Part shown: positions 36,335-48,449 of the stretch, one piece after another
Position numbering within the stretch: position 1 is the stretch's first letter
Layout of the letters: every line of letters starts with the position of its first letter
NCBI GenBank assembly: GCA_038030265.1
Contig: CM075942.1
Coordinates: forward strand, 14,590,029 to 14,654,028
Reading direction: 5' to 3'
Source: Corythucha ciliata
Taxonomy: Eukaryota; Arthropoda; Insecta; Hemiptera; Tingidae
Length of the DNA stretch: 64,000 nt
The notes under the pieces: generated by a model
The model's database searches: none
What the model was told of the DNA's origin: nothing
Seen by the model: only the letters and a program-made list of their open reading frames with translations
Translations under genes and position numbers: made by a program

Positions 36335-36490
36335 CAGACTGTTCGGACGTGACGTGGTAACACGCTGTCCCACGTGTGATAAAAAATTCTAGAAAAGGCT
36401 TTCATTTGTTTACGTTCACATTGCTCTGACAAGCATCATCCCACGTGTTCCCACGTCACGTCCGGCCAATGTGAACATAAACAATCAAAA
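36335..36490. repeat. Nested inverted repeats with CACGTG motifs
   Basis: GGACGTGACGTGG (left) is the complement of CCACGTCACGTCC (right). A second pair, TTTACGTTCACATTG and CAATGTGAACATAAA, overlaps it. Two CACGTG hexamers lie inside. It may be a small MITE or a structured element just downstream of the secreted-protein gene. Confidence 0.5.
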
Positions 36491-36493
36491 ATT

Positions 36494-36706
36494 TTACTCC
36501 AAATCACCATGATCGTCGTAGTGAGTTGGTCTGCACGGAGGTCGTCTAACATGTTGGCCCGGATGATGGTAGTCAGAGGAGCGGGAAGAGAAGCCCGAAC
36601 CTGGACTCTCCACAATGATACGGCTCGGACGGCTCGTCGGTGGAACACAGCCAAAGACCAATTGGATCGACACAGCGAAAAGAAATAGAAAGGCGGCGAA
36701 CTTCAT
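36494..36706 (-). CDS. Small secreted protein, 70 aa
   Basis: Starts ATG at 36706 and encodes MKFAAFLFLFAVSIQLVFG, a clear signal peptide, followed by a 51-residue mature chain rich in Ser, Pro, Arg and His with two Cys (CVPPTSRPSR and RRPPCRPTHYDDHGDLE). Just upstream is a 73-base GT-AG intron (36723-36795) containing a C run, preceded by a short non-coding exon with donor CCG|GTGAGT and a TATA-like sequence at 36852-36861. I do not recognise the family. Ends at TAA 36494-36496; no polyadenylation signal is obvious. Confidence 0.65.
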   Translation of the reverse strand: MKFAAFLFLFAVSIQLVFGCVPPTSRPSRIIVESPGSGFSSRSSDYHHPGQHVRRPPCRPTHYDDHGDLE

Positions 36707-36851
36707 ATTTTTGGATTTTGTGCTGGATAACAGTGTGGGGGGGGGGAATACGTTCAAATTATCAAATTCTAAAATTAATTGTTTTTTAAACTCACCGGAC
36801 AGTGTTCTTCAGTGCGACTTGGCTTATTGTTAGCTCACAAACTATTTTCAC

Positions 36852-36861
36852 TTTAAATATA
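36852..36861 (-). promoter_or_regulatory. Candidate TATA box of the 70-aa secreted protein gene
   Basis: TATATTTAAA on the minus strand lies about 55 bases upstream of the donor site of the putative non-coding first exon. Confidence 0.4.
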
Positions 36862-37934
36862 CGAATTCCCCACTCCAACGGTGTAATAAATTTAAAATTC
36901 GCGTGCAGTTGAAAAAGTTTAACTAATTTATTTTTATCGTTCTAATTCAAGAAAAACTTTAATGGCCGGCTGCAGGATTTTTTTTTTTTTTTTTTTTACG
37001 GGATACAACATGCAACCAACTTTCAATTTTTAGTTTTCTGGGCAGATTGTGGGAGGGGGGAGAGTATTGACATTGACGTAAGAACGCCGCCGAAAGGGGG
37101 ATTTATCCCTTGAAACGGATTTTCCAAGGTATAGAGCAATGGGTCCATTTCAGGGTTATTTATATCAGTTTCCTTGGCTAAATTCAGTCTGATTCTGAAG
37201 GCAAAATGTCGAGTTCAACCGAGTTTTTGGATACGGAATAAACGATATTTGTATTTAAAACAGAGCTTCTGATGAGAATTTATCGTCACTTTTTGGAATA
37301 TTAGGCCGAACCAATAACTGAGCATCAGTCAATAACGCTGTCTCATGAAATTCAATTCATCTCTCACCATAAGATAATGGACCCGTTTGGGAATAAATTC
37401 GTCTCTCTCTTTATCTCGTCGGGTTGGGAGATATTGCAAAAAAAGCGTTTACTACGTAGATGTGGCTGTCGATCACAGGGTGGGTGGGGTGAGAAGGAGT
37501 GGAAACTCAATAAGAAGCAGATGGACTGAGTTGATCAAATCAAAGATCCAATCATTGAAAATTTGCGAAGAAGTTGAGTGCTTTTCACACAGCCCTTGCA
37601 CCGTCAAAAACATCGTTAACTCTTCTAAGTCTTTGCCTCTAACCCCCCCCCCCCTGCAACCACCACACCAAGCTTCTCTCCTCGCTTTATAAAAACTTCA
37701 ATTTTCTTTGGTTTAAAGCAGCCCTTCACTGTCTGATGTCAATCAGTTTATCAACTTTGCTTTTCCTATTGAAAAGAAAAGAACAACTTCATTGTTTCGC
37801 GTCGCAAAAAAAACACACCGAACAGTTGGGGAGGAATCGCCATTAAACTATACAGCAAATTTCATTCTTTCGCCACAGGCGGCAAGCAAAGTCAAAGGTC
37901 AAAGAAGAAGCTATACCTGCCTTCTGATCGACGG
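36862..37934. other. Intergenic, no gene seen
   Basis: Contains a T run of about 22 at 36979-37000 and a C run near 37643. No supported coding frame. Confidence 0.4.
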
Positions 37935-38900
37935 GTGTTGAAATTTAGGAAATTGAGAAGAACGCTCATTCTCAGCTAACATTGCGAAAAATTTTAATTT
38001 GCAGGTAAAACTGAGAAAACGCGAATCCACTGTTTCTGGAGCTGATTTCGAGGCTGTACCCAATTGAGAAGAAGGTGAAAAATTGAAATACGAAAAATTC
38101 GCTTCGTTAAAATTGACAAAAAGTGCGAACTCACGGCTAGCGGATAAATTGGAGAAAAACACTAAATCAGAGATAAAATTGAGAAGAGGCGCTCAGCTCA
38201 GCTCATTCGCCACGAAAATAGAGAAAAAACGCGAATTCACGGCTTAAATTAGAGAAAAGCGCTAACTAGCAGCTCTGAAATTGAGAAGGAAGCTGTATCA
38301 CTAAAATTTAGGAAAATGCTCATTCCCAGCAACGATTGAGAAAAAAGGCCATCCTTCGATAAAAAAGATATAAGCGCTAATTCACAGTTCAAATTGACGA
38401 TAGCGCTAGTTCGCGTCTCAAATAAAGGTAAAGTGCTAACTCTCTTTTAAATTGAGAAATTTAGCAAAGAGCAAACCTACGTGACTAAATTCGCCGTTAA
38501 AATGGAAAAAAAAGGTCTTATTCATGGGAAGATCGAGAAAAACCACTGATGTTCGTCATAAATTGAGAAAACCTTTAATCACAGATGAAATTGAGAAAAA
38601 GCGCAAACTCAAGGCTAACGCCGATAAAGGGACAAAAGCTTTCATTCGCGGCTAACAGTGAATAACGTTCATTCGCAAATAAAATTGAAAAAGCCGCTAA
38701 ATCACGGCCAAAATTAAGAGAAAGATTCAATTCATGGTCAAATGTAAAACAATCGCTAATAAGCAGCTAAGATTGAAAAAAGTTCTAACTTGCGGCTAGA
38801 TCCACGGACGAAATAGAAAAAAAGTGTCATTCGCGGCTATAATTGAGAATAGACGCTACTTTGTGCCTAAAATTGAGAAAAAAGTTAATCGTTAGCACTT
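37935..38900 (+). repeat. Degenerate ~30-bp-period array (family C), forward
   Basis: About 30 diverged units of the form GGCTAAAATTGAGAAAAA followed by GCGCTAATTCAC. Orientation is given as + for the AAAATTGAG form. No coding frame or fixed spacer, so it is not a CRISPR. Confidence 0.8.
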
Positions 38901-39030
38901 TATTGAGGTAATACAGTCATCGTCACAGGAGACAATGTTGTTCAGTCTTCCCTCCGTAGGGGATGCGTCACTCGACGGACCGGTTTCGGCTGTTTACCAT
39001 CTTCAGCGCTTGATTTCACACCTGAAACGG
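38890..39030 (-). repeat. Possible retroelement 3' tail
   Basis: On the minus strand CTGAAGATGGTAAACAGCCG, then AAACCGGTC, then an AATAAA at 38899-38904 form a layout often seen at the 3' end of retroelement-derived transcripts. I cannot identify a coding part upstream. Confidence 0.25.
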
Positions 39031-40045
39031 TTTCATTTGCGGAGCCGAGTATAGGACAGAATTGTAATAAAACTATGGCACATTTTGATTTCCTTTTTTG
39101 GCGGCGAAGTCATAAAAGTATAGTCGGCTTGTGATCGACGAGTGTCGTAACGTTCCAAACTATACCGATTGGCACGACTTGTTACATGACTAAGAGGTGG
39201 GCCTGGCATCAGTGATTAATCGCATCTATGACCAATCGACTTGATAGGGCCGTGATGTCGAAAAGCACGACGCAAAGCATATTGCCGTTGTTTTCATCTG
39301 TAGAAAATTTATATGGCGAATTCTGCCAAATAAACTTAATTTTTGCTGTACGCGTCTTGCCCAATATCTAAACGGCGAGTGAGACGGACAAAGTTATATA
39401 AATACCCAAAGAGTTTCCTCATCCAGACAATAAAACGTTAAAATTACTAGTAAGTTGATGAGCCATGAAATCTTATTTTTATTTCAACTGCCTGACTCTG
39501 AGCACCATTGAATTTTATTACATAAAACATACAAAAGAGAAATGAAATAACTTCATAAAAACAGAACACGGGAAATCCTCCTCGACGAAAATATAATTTT
39601 TTCGACAGAAAAAATCACTGTGTGCTATGGTACTCAGAATTCGGGTACCAGGGGGCACTTAAGATTTAATTTTAACGTTTTTCATTGAAAAAACTTCCAT
39701 TTTCTTTGTTGCAGGTGGGGCTACTACGTGTCCAACCTGGTGAGCGTTTTTTCTATTATTTCTCTGCTAATTAACTGGAGATAAAAAACCTGTCAATTTA
39801 ATTTTTCGCTAATTTACGCGTCGAACAAGACAAAACGGTAGGAAGCGGGTACTGTGGATATCATAACTTTCAAGTTTTGGGGCCAATGAGTTGAGGGGAG
39901 GGGGGCAGAGTTTCTGGAGGTTTCATGAATTCATTGTCTCATACTGCGAGCAAATTAAAGGGATCGAGGTTCCTTACGCGGCGCGGCCGGCGGCTACGCC
40001 ACAGTAGCTGCCCTGGAGCCTGTAGAAGACGCAGGAAGGCCAACT
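39031..40045. other. Intergenic, no gene seen
   Basis: AT-rich sequence without a supported gene. Confidence 0.4.
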
Positions 40046-40048
40046 TTA

Positions 40049-40172
40049 AAGACCTCGCCACACAGAACGCGAACTGCCGCGCTGGACATTGCGGGCAAGG
40101 TTGCAGTGGTTTTTCCGCGAGCGGACCAGTCCGCGCTCAGTTTGCGTTCTGTGTGACGTGTGGCGAGGCCTT
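40049..40172. mobile_element. MITE-like hairpin, ~124 bp
   Basis: CCTCGCCACACAGAACGCGA near the left pairs with TTGCGTTCTGTGTG and TGTGGCGAGGCCTT near the right, and TAA/TTA lie at the two edges. It is GC-rich relative to its surroundings. Confidence 0.65.
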
Positions 40173-40539
40173 AGTCGAGAAATCGACCGAAACCAACGAC
40201 ATCGCAAAACGCTCATTTATATGGACAATTTAATGGGCCCTCAAAGGTTTTATTGAAAATTAATCAAATTATCACCTTTTCGGGGTTGGGGCATTATCGT
40301 AAAGCGCGAACAGATTCCACCTTTTTACGACGAAAAGTTTGTTTTATCAGGGAGCCACGAGGTTGGTTTCGGATGAGCCGAAACTCCACGAAATTGTTTT
40401 TTGAAAGGGACTAGACCAGGGAATTGCTCTTCAAGTTGAGAAAACATAGCAACAATTTTTTTTGAATTGGAAAACAGCGCGAAATTTTGTTTTAAAAATG
40501 TGACTTTCTGGAATTTTGGCCGGTTTTTCTCAAATTGAT

Positions 40540-41515
40540 CCGCGAATTATCATATTTTCCTAATCGCAGCAGTGAATTAGCGTTTTTCCTCAATTTTTGC
40601 CACGACGAGCCTGCTGAGCGATTCATCGTTGCTTTTTCTCAATTTTATAGGCTCGTATTACCGATTCTTCTCAATTATGCCTGTGATTCGTGATTTTTGT
40701 CGCCTTAGCTTCGAATTAGCGCTTTTCCGCTATTTCAGCCGCAAATCTTCAGCGATTTTTTTTCAAACTTTTGCTCCGTACTTGCCCCTAGAATTAGCAC
40801 ACTACAAATGACAATTAGCACTCAATAAAGTGTAGAAAAATGCAAGTAAACAGCTAAAATTGACAAAAGTCGCTAATTCACGGCTAAAATTGAGAAAAAC
40901 GCTAATTCGTAGCGGAAATTGAGAAAAATTGACGATTCGTGGCTCTCGCGGTTATCTGCGAATCAACCCTATAAGACCAAAAATTGTAGTTAATAGTAAA
41001 AGTTTAGTCACAAAGTTGCCTCGAGAAACCATGAATTGGCGTTTTCTCCAATATTAGCTGAGCCTGCTGAGTGATTCATCGCTGCTTTATCTAGGCTTTA
41101 TAGCCACGAATCGTCAATTTTTCTTAATTTAGCTTCGAATTGGCGTTTTCCTTAATTTTAGCCGTGAATTAGTGATTTTTGTTAATTTTAGCTTTTTATT
41201 AGCATTTTTGTACGCTTTATACGCGAATTGGCGCCATTTCTTCTAATGTATCCGCTAATTAGCGTTTTTCTCTGTTTTAGCTATGAATTAAAATTTTCCG
41301 TAGTTTTAGCTGCACAGCAGGGAATGAATGCTTCTCTTAATTTTATAGCCGTGAACTTATGTTCTTAATAATTTTAGCCTCGAATTAGAGTTTTTTCTCA
41401 GTTCTTTATTTGATTTTTTTCCACGAATTAGCGCTTTTTCCCAACCTGAACTACTGAATAGAGATTTTTCCCTATTTCAGCCGCGAATAGGCGTTTTCTC
41501 CATACTCCTTCCTCC
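40540..41515. repeat. Family C ~30-bp array with orientation switches
   Basis: 40540-40800 carries the reverse form (GAATTAGCGTTTTTCCTC), 40840-40950 the forward form (AAAATTGAGAAAAACGC, with starts at 40856, 40886 and 40915), and 41036-41515 the reverse form again. Units are about 30 bases and diverged. Confidence 0.8.
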
Positions 41516-41617
41516 ACTCTCGCCATACTCTTTTTGCTAGCTAGCGGATAGCAATGCGGTGTGGTGGGATGGGGCTCCCATCTTTTTAAGAGTTCTGCTG
41601 GTTTTTGGAACGCAGGT

Positions 41618-42055
41618 TAAAACGCTGCGAATTATCGAACAATGCCTTATTATTTCGACTGTTTATGGGTTTATTATTCATCGATGTAGTCAAATCCGGC
41701 TTGAAATTACATGAAAATCGACACCCCACACCCCTATGATCCCAAATCCTTTGAAAATCCCCATTTTGGACCCGCTTTTGGCCCATAAACCCCCAGGGAG
41801 TTATTTGATCAAACTGATCAGATGTTAGGACCAACTAGACCCCAAATGGAGTCTATGTGCGAAAGAACGAATTTTTTCGAGCAATCCTAGGGCAAGATAT
41901 GGCCCGGACGGCGGACGGACATTTTTTTTTTTTTTTTTGCAGATTTGGATTCTACGCACTTTGAAACGTAAAACTACAAATTTTGAGGGGGGGTCAAAAA
42001 AATTTTTTGCGATACGATTACAAAGACTTATTATTGAGAAATAATAAGCCAAAAT
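41618..42055. repeat. Dispersed ~350-bp repeat, copy 2 with ~90-bp extra segment
   Basis: Matches 6901-7248 almost base for base, except that after CTATGTGCGA it has a segment (about 41862-41951) including a long T run and ending GCAGATTTGGATTCT. Copy 1 has only four other bases there. It sits between two family C blocks of opposite orientation. Confidence 0.85.
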
Positions 42056-42064
42056 CGAGCAATT

Positions 42065-42275
42065 GTTTTAAATTCCCTGCTAAAAAGTGCCAGTTCACAG
42101 ATAAAATTTAAAAAAAGCGCATAGTCACGCTTTAAATTGACAAAAACGCTGGTTCGCATCAGCTAAAATTGAGTTGAAACGCTAACTCAAGGCTAAAATT
42201 GAATTCCCGGCTAATAACATTGAGAAAAGGAGCTAATTCGGGGCTAAAATTGGTAGAAAGCTAAAAAGGGCCATT
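42065..42275 (+). repeat. Family C ~30-bp array, forward block
   Basis: Six to seven diverged units (AAATTGACAAAAACGCTGG, TAAAATTGAG and similar) directly after the dispersed repeat. Confidence 0.7.
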
Positions 42276-44760
42276 ATTGCTCTCCTTCCACCGTTAAGCA
42301 AAACTCTGTATTTATTCCTGTTTGATTAGCTTCTAGTTTACCACACAGAAAAAGGTGGGTAGGGGATTCGTGAAAAGTAAATTTCTTCGCAGCGTTGAAT
42401 ACAAAATTCGAGGACTAGGAGCCACGGAAGAGGAGCTGTTAGAGTTTCGTATCACGATGGAGAAAATTGTTTTCTTGTTTTTACATCTTTTTCCTCTCTA
42501 CCAAACAAATAAATAAAAAATAACAATTCAAGGGAAGAGGGGGAGCAACCAGAGTTGAATTTACGGAGGAATATGAAAAGATACGGTTTGTTCGTGATGG
42601 TATAGGGGGAATGTATAAGGATAGTTGGCAATGGCAAGGGCAAGAGGAGGGGAGAAAAGTTTATTAACAAGGTTCGATATTTGAAAGAAATACATATCAG
42701 AGAAACGAAAAAGAGCCTTTTTGCTCGTTCCTATCATTAGCAAATATTTACTTAAGTAGAAAGGTGAAAACGTAGGGGGCGATAGGTAGAGATTGGCAGC
42801 CGGGAGAATTCATTAATTAAATAAAAAATTAACATCGGACAAAAGGTTTAAAAATTACACAGAATGAAAAAATATTTTATTTTGAAATTGAATCGCGTCA
42901 AAAAAGGGTGAATCTGTGACCGCACTCCACGTTCCGCGCCGACGGGATTAAACCTACAAGTTCCTCGCATCCACAAGACTCCCCCCCCCCTCTTCAATAG
43001 GTTAGTACTAAGTGGCTCCCTGACTTAAAAGCCCCCGAAACACCGCCGCATCACAAACACAAAAAAGAAGGTAAAATTTGTTGATTTCCGCGGGACTAAT
43101 TGAAGCCGCTGGCCTGTTGAAAATTATCGCTGAACTATTCTCCCAATGAGCGGGGGTCCTCGCAAAAGTGTGTATTTAAAGGGGTCGTAGTCAAACGTTG
43201 AATTTTGGAAATTCGCCAAATCAACGGCGTTTGAGGGTAGAAATTTATGAGCTGAAAAGAAGCAATGAGGGGGTAGGGCTGGGAATGATATTCTCGTCTA
43301 GCTTTAACTATAAATAATATTCCGTCGTTTATATCCCACCACATTTTCCACGCCCTATGGACTGAATTCGTTTATTTTATTACTTTTTTTTTTTATCAAC
43401 TTTTTTGCAGTATTAGAGGCTCGCTTTTTGGGTAGTTCGAGACAGAATTATACGGCAAACATAACTAGATTCCGCGATTGTAATGAAATTGTAACATTGT
43501 GTCGTTGAATAATGTCGCTAAGACATGCTGTCAACTCGAATGAAATGTTATGGCGAGGGGAGGGGGGAGAAACTAATTCCAATTTTCAACGTGCAATCTG
43601 CTTTGCTCAATACCTACCGGGAGCGAAGAAGAAAAAGCGCGGAGGTGGTGGTGGAGCGGGCGTGCTTGAAAAGCCATTTCGTGGATTGAAAAAAATAGTG
43701 GCGTGTCCTTATAGCGGGAGGATTAATCAAGATGTAGTAATTGTTTCCGAGGAAGATTAATGAAATGGCCGCTTCAACTATTCTTTAAAATACTACGCCC
43801 AATAGATTGTGTTGAGGGGGAGGAAGAAGGGTTGTAGTAAGAGAGAATGAATCGTCAAGGGTAATTGGGACTAAGATAACAATTTTATAGAACTCCTACC
43901 ATCGGTTTTACGGTAAAAGCTTCAGGATTTGTACGGGCGGGGAGGGGGTGAACTTGACGGACTAACAAAGCTGAGAGTTTTTTAAGGACCTCTTACCCCT
44001 TTTTGGAAGCCCTAACCGGATTGGGAGTAAAAGGACGTGTTGTCTGGTAAATTGAATGACACAAAATTAAATTCTGTTAATCGCGTATACATAATTATTA
44101 TTGTCAAAAAACTAGAGACCAACGTAAGAACACGTCCAACATCGTAGTTTTCGCAACCGTGCAGCGGTGACCCTACATTATTTCATCCTTTTCACTCTTC
44201 CACAACCAGTGACTCACGGGATAAACCCCCACACACCCTAGGAAGATAAGAGAAAGCAGAGCAGAAAACTGTCACTCAACAAAAACAGAGACGACCCTCG
44301 TTTGTTTCCGGTCCGTTTTCCCCGTCACGTCAACTTCTCTCTAGCTCTAATTTCTATCTCGCCTTTTTTGGTGTTAAAATAGGAAAATTCTTCGACAAGA
44401 ACGCACTACCAAAAATTTTTTGTGCATATTTTATTACAGGCGCGGGCCCAAAGCCGGCGGACAATGTATACAGCGTTTCAAGTCAATAAAAAAAACAACA
44501 CATAACTGGAGGGGGAGGAAACTGAAATTACCACAGGCGTCACCGCATACTCCACCTCCACTAAAAAATCCGTGAATTCCACTCATTCATTAATCATTCC
44601 ATTAATAAACTGCAAATTTAAGCCATGCTTTAGTTCATTGGGCCAAAAACGGTCCAACGGCCTTCAGGAAGACTCTCGGCCCACCATGAAAGATCGTCTC
44701 GGGGCCAGGTGGTCCGCGGCCGAAATGAAGAACCGAAACTTGCTCTTTCACAAAAATTAA
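42276..44760. other. Intergenic, no gene seen
   Basis: Purine-rich and pyrimidine-rich stretches and a C run near 42980. Open frames up to about 80 codons lack motifs. Confidence 0.4.
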
Positions 44761-46340
44761 GAGCCAAAAGTTCCAATGCCACGGATATTTAGCCGTGAAC
44801 TTATAATTTCGCTTAAATTTGGATCTGAACATAGCAAAATCGCATGGCTATGGGCGCAGTCCAGCCCGGATTGTCCAAAGCGTTCGAGCCCACAAAAAAA
44901 AACGCCCAGAAAATTGCTCTTTTGTTATAATATCGACCAGAAACTTACAAGTTCGCCAAAAAAGACCATAAACTACCAATTTCGCGAATATTTAGGCCCG
45001 AATCTTGCGATCTCGCAAGAATAACGATCAGAAAGTTGCAATTTCGCGTACCTATGTAAAGACCTTGGAACTTGCAATTTTACAATATTCAGCCAGAAAA
45101 CTTCCAACTTTCAAGATATTTAGCTCCGAAATATTACAATTTTCATACTTTGGCCGCTACCGTGGCCAGTCTGACCGAGATCCACGATCAGCTTCCGTCC
45201 GTCACAAAACTTTCAATTGCGCGAAAATAAAGACCATAGTAACTTGCAATGTCACGAAAATTAGACACCTCAAGCAAGAAATTTCGCAAATATTCGGATC
45301 AGCACCTTGCAATTTTGCATGAATGAGTACCAACCAGAAACAACAAATTATGCGAATACCCCAAACGTGAAATTTATCAGAATATTAGCAGAAAATAAAG
45401 ACCAACAACTCTTAATTTCGCTCAAAATTGGGACCCGAACATCGCAAAGTCACAAACATTTAGCTGTAAAAATTGCAAAATTACACGGGCTTGGGCACCG
45501 TCAAGGCCGGATTGCCCAGGGCGTCCGGGCCCACAGAAAAAAAAGGCCCAGAAAATTACTCGTTCGTAGAAATATCGACCGGAAACTATGAAAGTTCACG
45601 CGAATATTTAGACTCGAATATTGAGATCTTGCGAAAATAACGACCAGAAATTCGCAAGTTCGCGTGTGTAAAGACCTGGAACTTGCAATTTTACAATATT
45701 CAAACAGGCAACTTCCAATTTTCCGGATATTTACTCAGAAATGTTGCAATTTGCCATACTTTGGGCGCTGTCACCGCGATCAGCCCCCCCGGCCCGCCCC
45801 GAAAATTTCAATTGTGCATAAATAAAGGACATAGAAGCTTGAAATGTCGAGAAAATAGAGACCTGAAGCGAGCAATTTCGCGAGTATTCGTATGCAAACC
45901 TTGCTATGTTTGCGTAAATAAATACCTGAAACAAGAAATTTCGTGAATACCCGAAACTTGAAATTTGGAAGATTATTACCTCTGCGTGATGTAAGTTAGT
46001 GGCAATATTTGGAGGCTTTGGGCATGCTGTCGGCACCGGTTAGCCTGGCTTACGTGATCACGTAACAAAAGTTCCGGCAACTAGCTATTTTGTAAAAATA
46101 AAAACCATCAACTTGTAATTTCACAAATAATAAAGACCACCAGGTTGCAATTTTGCCTAAATAAAGACTTTAAACTGGCGTGTTTACGAATTTCCAGCCA
46201 AGAAACGTCCAATTTCACAGCTATTAAGCTACCGAATGTTGCAATTTTGTGGCTATTCGCCAAGACTTTGGTTGCTGTCGTGACCGTCTTGCCCCTGGGT
46301 GAAGTGAAAAAGTGAGACCATTAACTCGCAATTTTTAGAA
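44761..46340. repeat. Degenerate ~30-bp-period array (family E) with ~610-bp higher-order copies
   Basis: Units centre on AAACTTGCAATTTCGCGAAT followed by ATTTAGACC. Blocks recur at a larger scale: 44821 with 45431, and 45071 with 45682, each about 611 bases apart. Between them the shift temporarily becomes about 641, consistent with gain and loss of single 30-bp units. Open frames across it (45005-45322, 45307-45591) are repeat shadows. Confidence 0.75.
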
Positions 46341-46691
46341 TATTCATTATAATTCATTATTCAATCGCCGAAACGGCGATCGGCGATTTACTCCAATATC
46401 GCAATTCGGCTGCTATTTATAGCCATGAATGACACGTTCACCTTTAAGTCACGTTCAGACAAACCAATGAGACCCTGAGATATAAATTTGTGGTTTTCTG
46501 CCTGAATGGTCAGTCCTGGAAAAAAAAGGGGGGGGGCAACATTGTCAGTTTCCGAGTGTCTTTGCCAAGAAACTGGCAATATCTCCACAAAAAATCTCCA
46601 ATTTTGCCATGAACTGTGTGTGTTTCAAATGAAGATTTAATGATATAGTTATTTTTTATTGGCTAAATATTCAGTTTTAATGATAATTAGC

Positions 46692-47027
46692 CAGTTTGAA
46701 GAAGTAAATTGGCGAGTCTCGAGTATAGCTTTCAGATAAGAGGATTGCCCCGTCCTGGCTACGCCCATGTAAATATGTACTATTTTAGAAAGCACTTAAT
46801 TTATTTTTGAAGCAAAAACCTGTGTTTTAATTATTCCCCCGTTCTAAAATTACAGCATTTAAAAAAATAAGTATTTTTTAGGGTGCTTTTGAGGATCCAA
46901 AAGGACCATAGGACCACACCAATAAAGTAGTACTTTCCTCCCTAAAGATGGACCTCTAGTCTCTCGTACGTATGTTACGTGATCAAGCATCGCCGTGTTC
47001 CCGTGTAACGTGGCGTCGGAGAAGGTT
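46692..47027 (+). repeat. 5' block of the Jockey element, copy 1 of 3
   Basis: Begins AGTTTGAAGAAGTAAATTGG and ends GGCGTCGGAGAAGGTTAT. It matches 52066-52410 with few changes, and its last ~55 bases also match 52981-53037. It is probably the element's 5' UTR, but it could be a genomic repeat. Confidence 0.75.
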
Positions 47028-48449
47028 ATGAAACACCGAACTACAACCGCGGCGTTTCGCATCCAGGACGAAAACATCAACGTTGCATTCAGTGAGTTGT
47101 ATAATATAATTCAAAGTCTATGCGACCATTTGGGGCAAGCAGAACTTAAAATCAAATCTCAGATTATCGAAGCAAATGAACGTTTGGAGGTTAACCCCCT
47201 CAATTATGAACGCGTTGAGTACGCTACGGACGAGGAGCAGCTTGAAAGAGAGACGAACTGGATCCTCAAAAGGAATAAAAAGAAACGGAAAGCATCTTCC
47301 TCACCGGACATATCCGATGAGCCCAGAAAGAATAAAAGTAATGATACTGGACCTGCTTCACATGTTCAGCTAGAAAAAAGTAAAAAAGAGGCACCGTCAT
47401 CCCCAGTAACGGTTATTGGTGTTACTGAGTACAGTACGATACATAATTTCATAAAAAGTGTGGAAACCACAAAAGAGTGTTCCATCAAAGCGTTATCCAA
47501 CAATGTTTGGAAAATATCGCCCAAGATAGCGACTCGTATCGTGCTCTTACTAATGGCTTAAGGCAAAAAAAATTCGAGTGGTACACATATGAGAATAAAA
47601 ATGAGCGCCCCTTCAGAGTAGTCGCAAGAGGGCTTCACCACTCCTGCTTACCGGAGGATATAGTGACCGACCTTAAGGAAAAGGGGTATAAAATTACAGA
47701 GGCTGTTAACCTAATTTAAAAAACCAGGGAAAATGACGGCGAGGGCAACCCAATCGTCATCAAGAAGAATCTTCCTCTTTTCGTACTTAGCTTCGATAAC
47801 ATGGAAGAGACTGAAAAGATATACTCGATCCAGTCGATTCTTAATATAAAAGTTAAGATCGAACCTTTGAGAAGAACTACTAATCTCATTCCGCAGTGTA
47901 AGAACTGCCAGGGGTTCAACCATACACGAACCTACTCCACGAACATACTCCTCGCGAGAAGCGAGGTGTGTTAAGTGTGCTGGGAAGCATGACGCCCAAA
48001 AATGCCCCCTCACGAAGGGCCCAGCAAAATGCGTCAACTGCGGAGACGCCCACCCAGCGAGCTATCGTGGATGTGAGGTAGCCAAAGAGTTGCAGCGCAT
48101 GAAAGAAAAAGCCAATAACTCCAAGACCGGAGGGGCTGGGAAAAGGCAAGCAGCAAAGATCATTCAGAAAGTCCAACCAGATGCTAGGGAAACAATTGTT
48201 CCGACTAAAAAACAAACGTCCTATGCTGGGGTAGTTAGCGGCCATCCGGCTCCATCCTCAGTTGATAAAATGCTCACTCTACTATTGGAAATTGTGAACG
48301 AGCAAAAAAGAACCAATAATCTGTTGGCTGAGAGGGCTAGCACCCTCGAAAAGAGCCTAAAAGTTAGACAAAATTATGAAACGTCAAAATACTGTGACAA
48401 TAGCAGCATGGAACGCAAATGGATTGGGGCAACATGCTTCAGAACTTGA
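47028..48449 (+). pseudogene. Jockey ORF1 (gag-like), broken
   Basis: RNA-binding gag-like protein of a LINE. From ATG at 47028 the frame runs to about 47500, then shifts; the next piece (LRQKKFEWYTYENKNERPFR, about 47565) is the gag domain that precedes the zinc knuckles in Jockey elements. A TAA at 47717 interrupts it, and another shift occurs near 47935. Zinc knuckles follow: CKNCQGFNHT (third Cys lost or shifted), CVKCAGKHDAQKC and CVNCGDAHPASYRGC. The final frame ends at 48449, overlapping ORF2. Confidence 0.8.

Noticed and set aside
37935..42275. Possible CRISPR array from ~30-bp periodic repeats
   Set aside because: Units are contiguous and diverged, with no fixed repeat plus unique spacer pattern, and the genome is eukaryotic.
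45005..45591. Two ~100-aa open frames
   Set aside because: They run through the family E tandem array; the repeated periodicity explains the open frame.
46995..47027. GTG-initiated extension of Jockey ORF1
   Set aside because: This part belongs to the non-coding 5' block shared with two ORF-less copies; ATG at 47028 is the better start.
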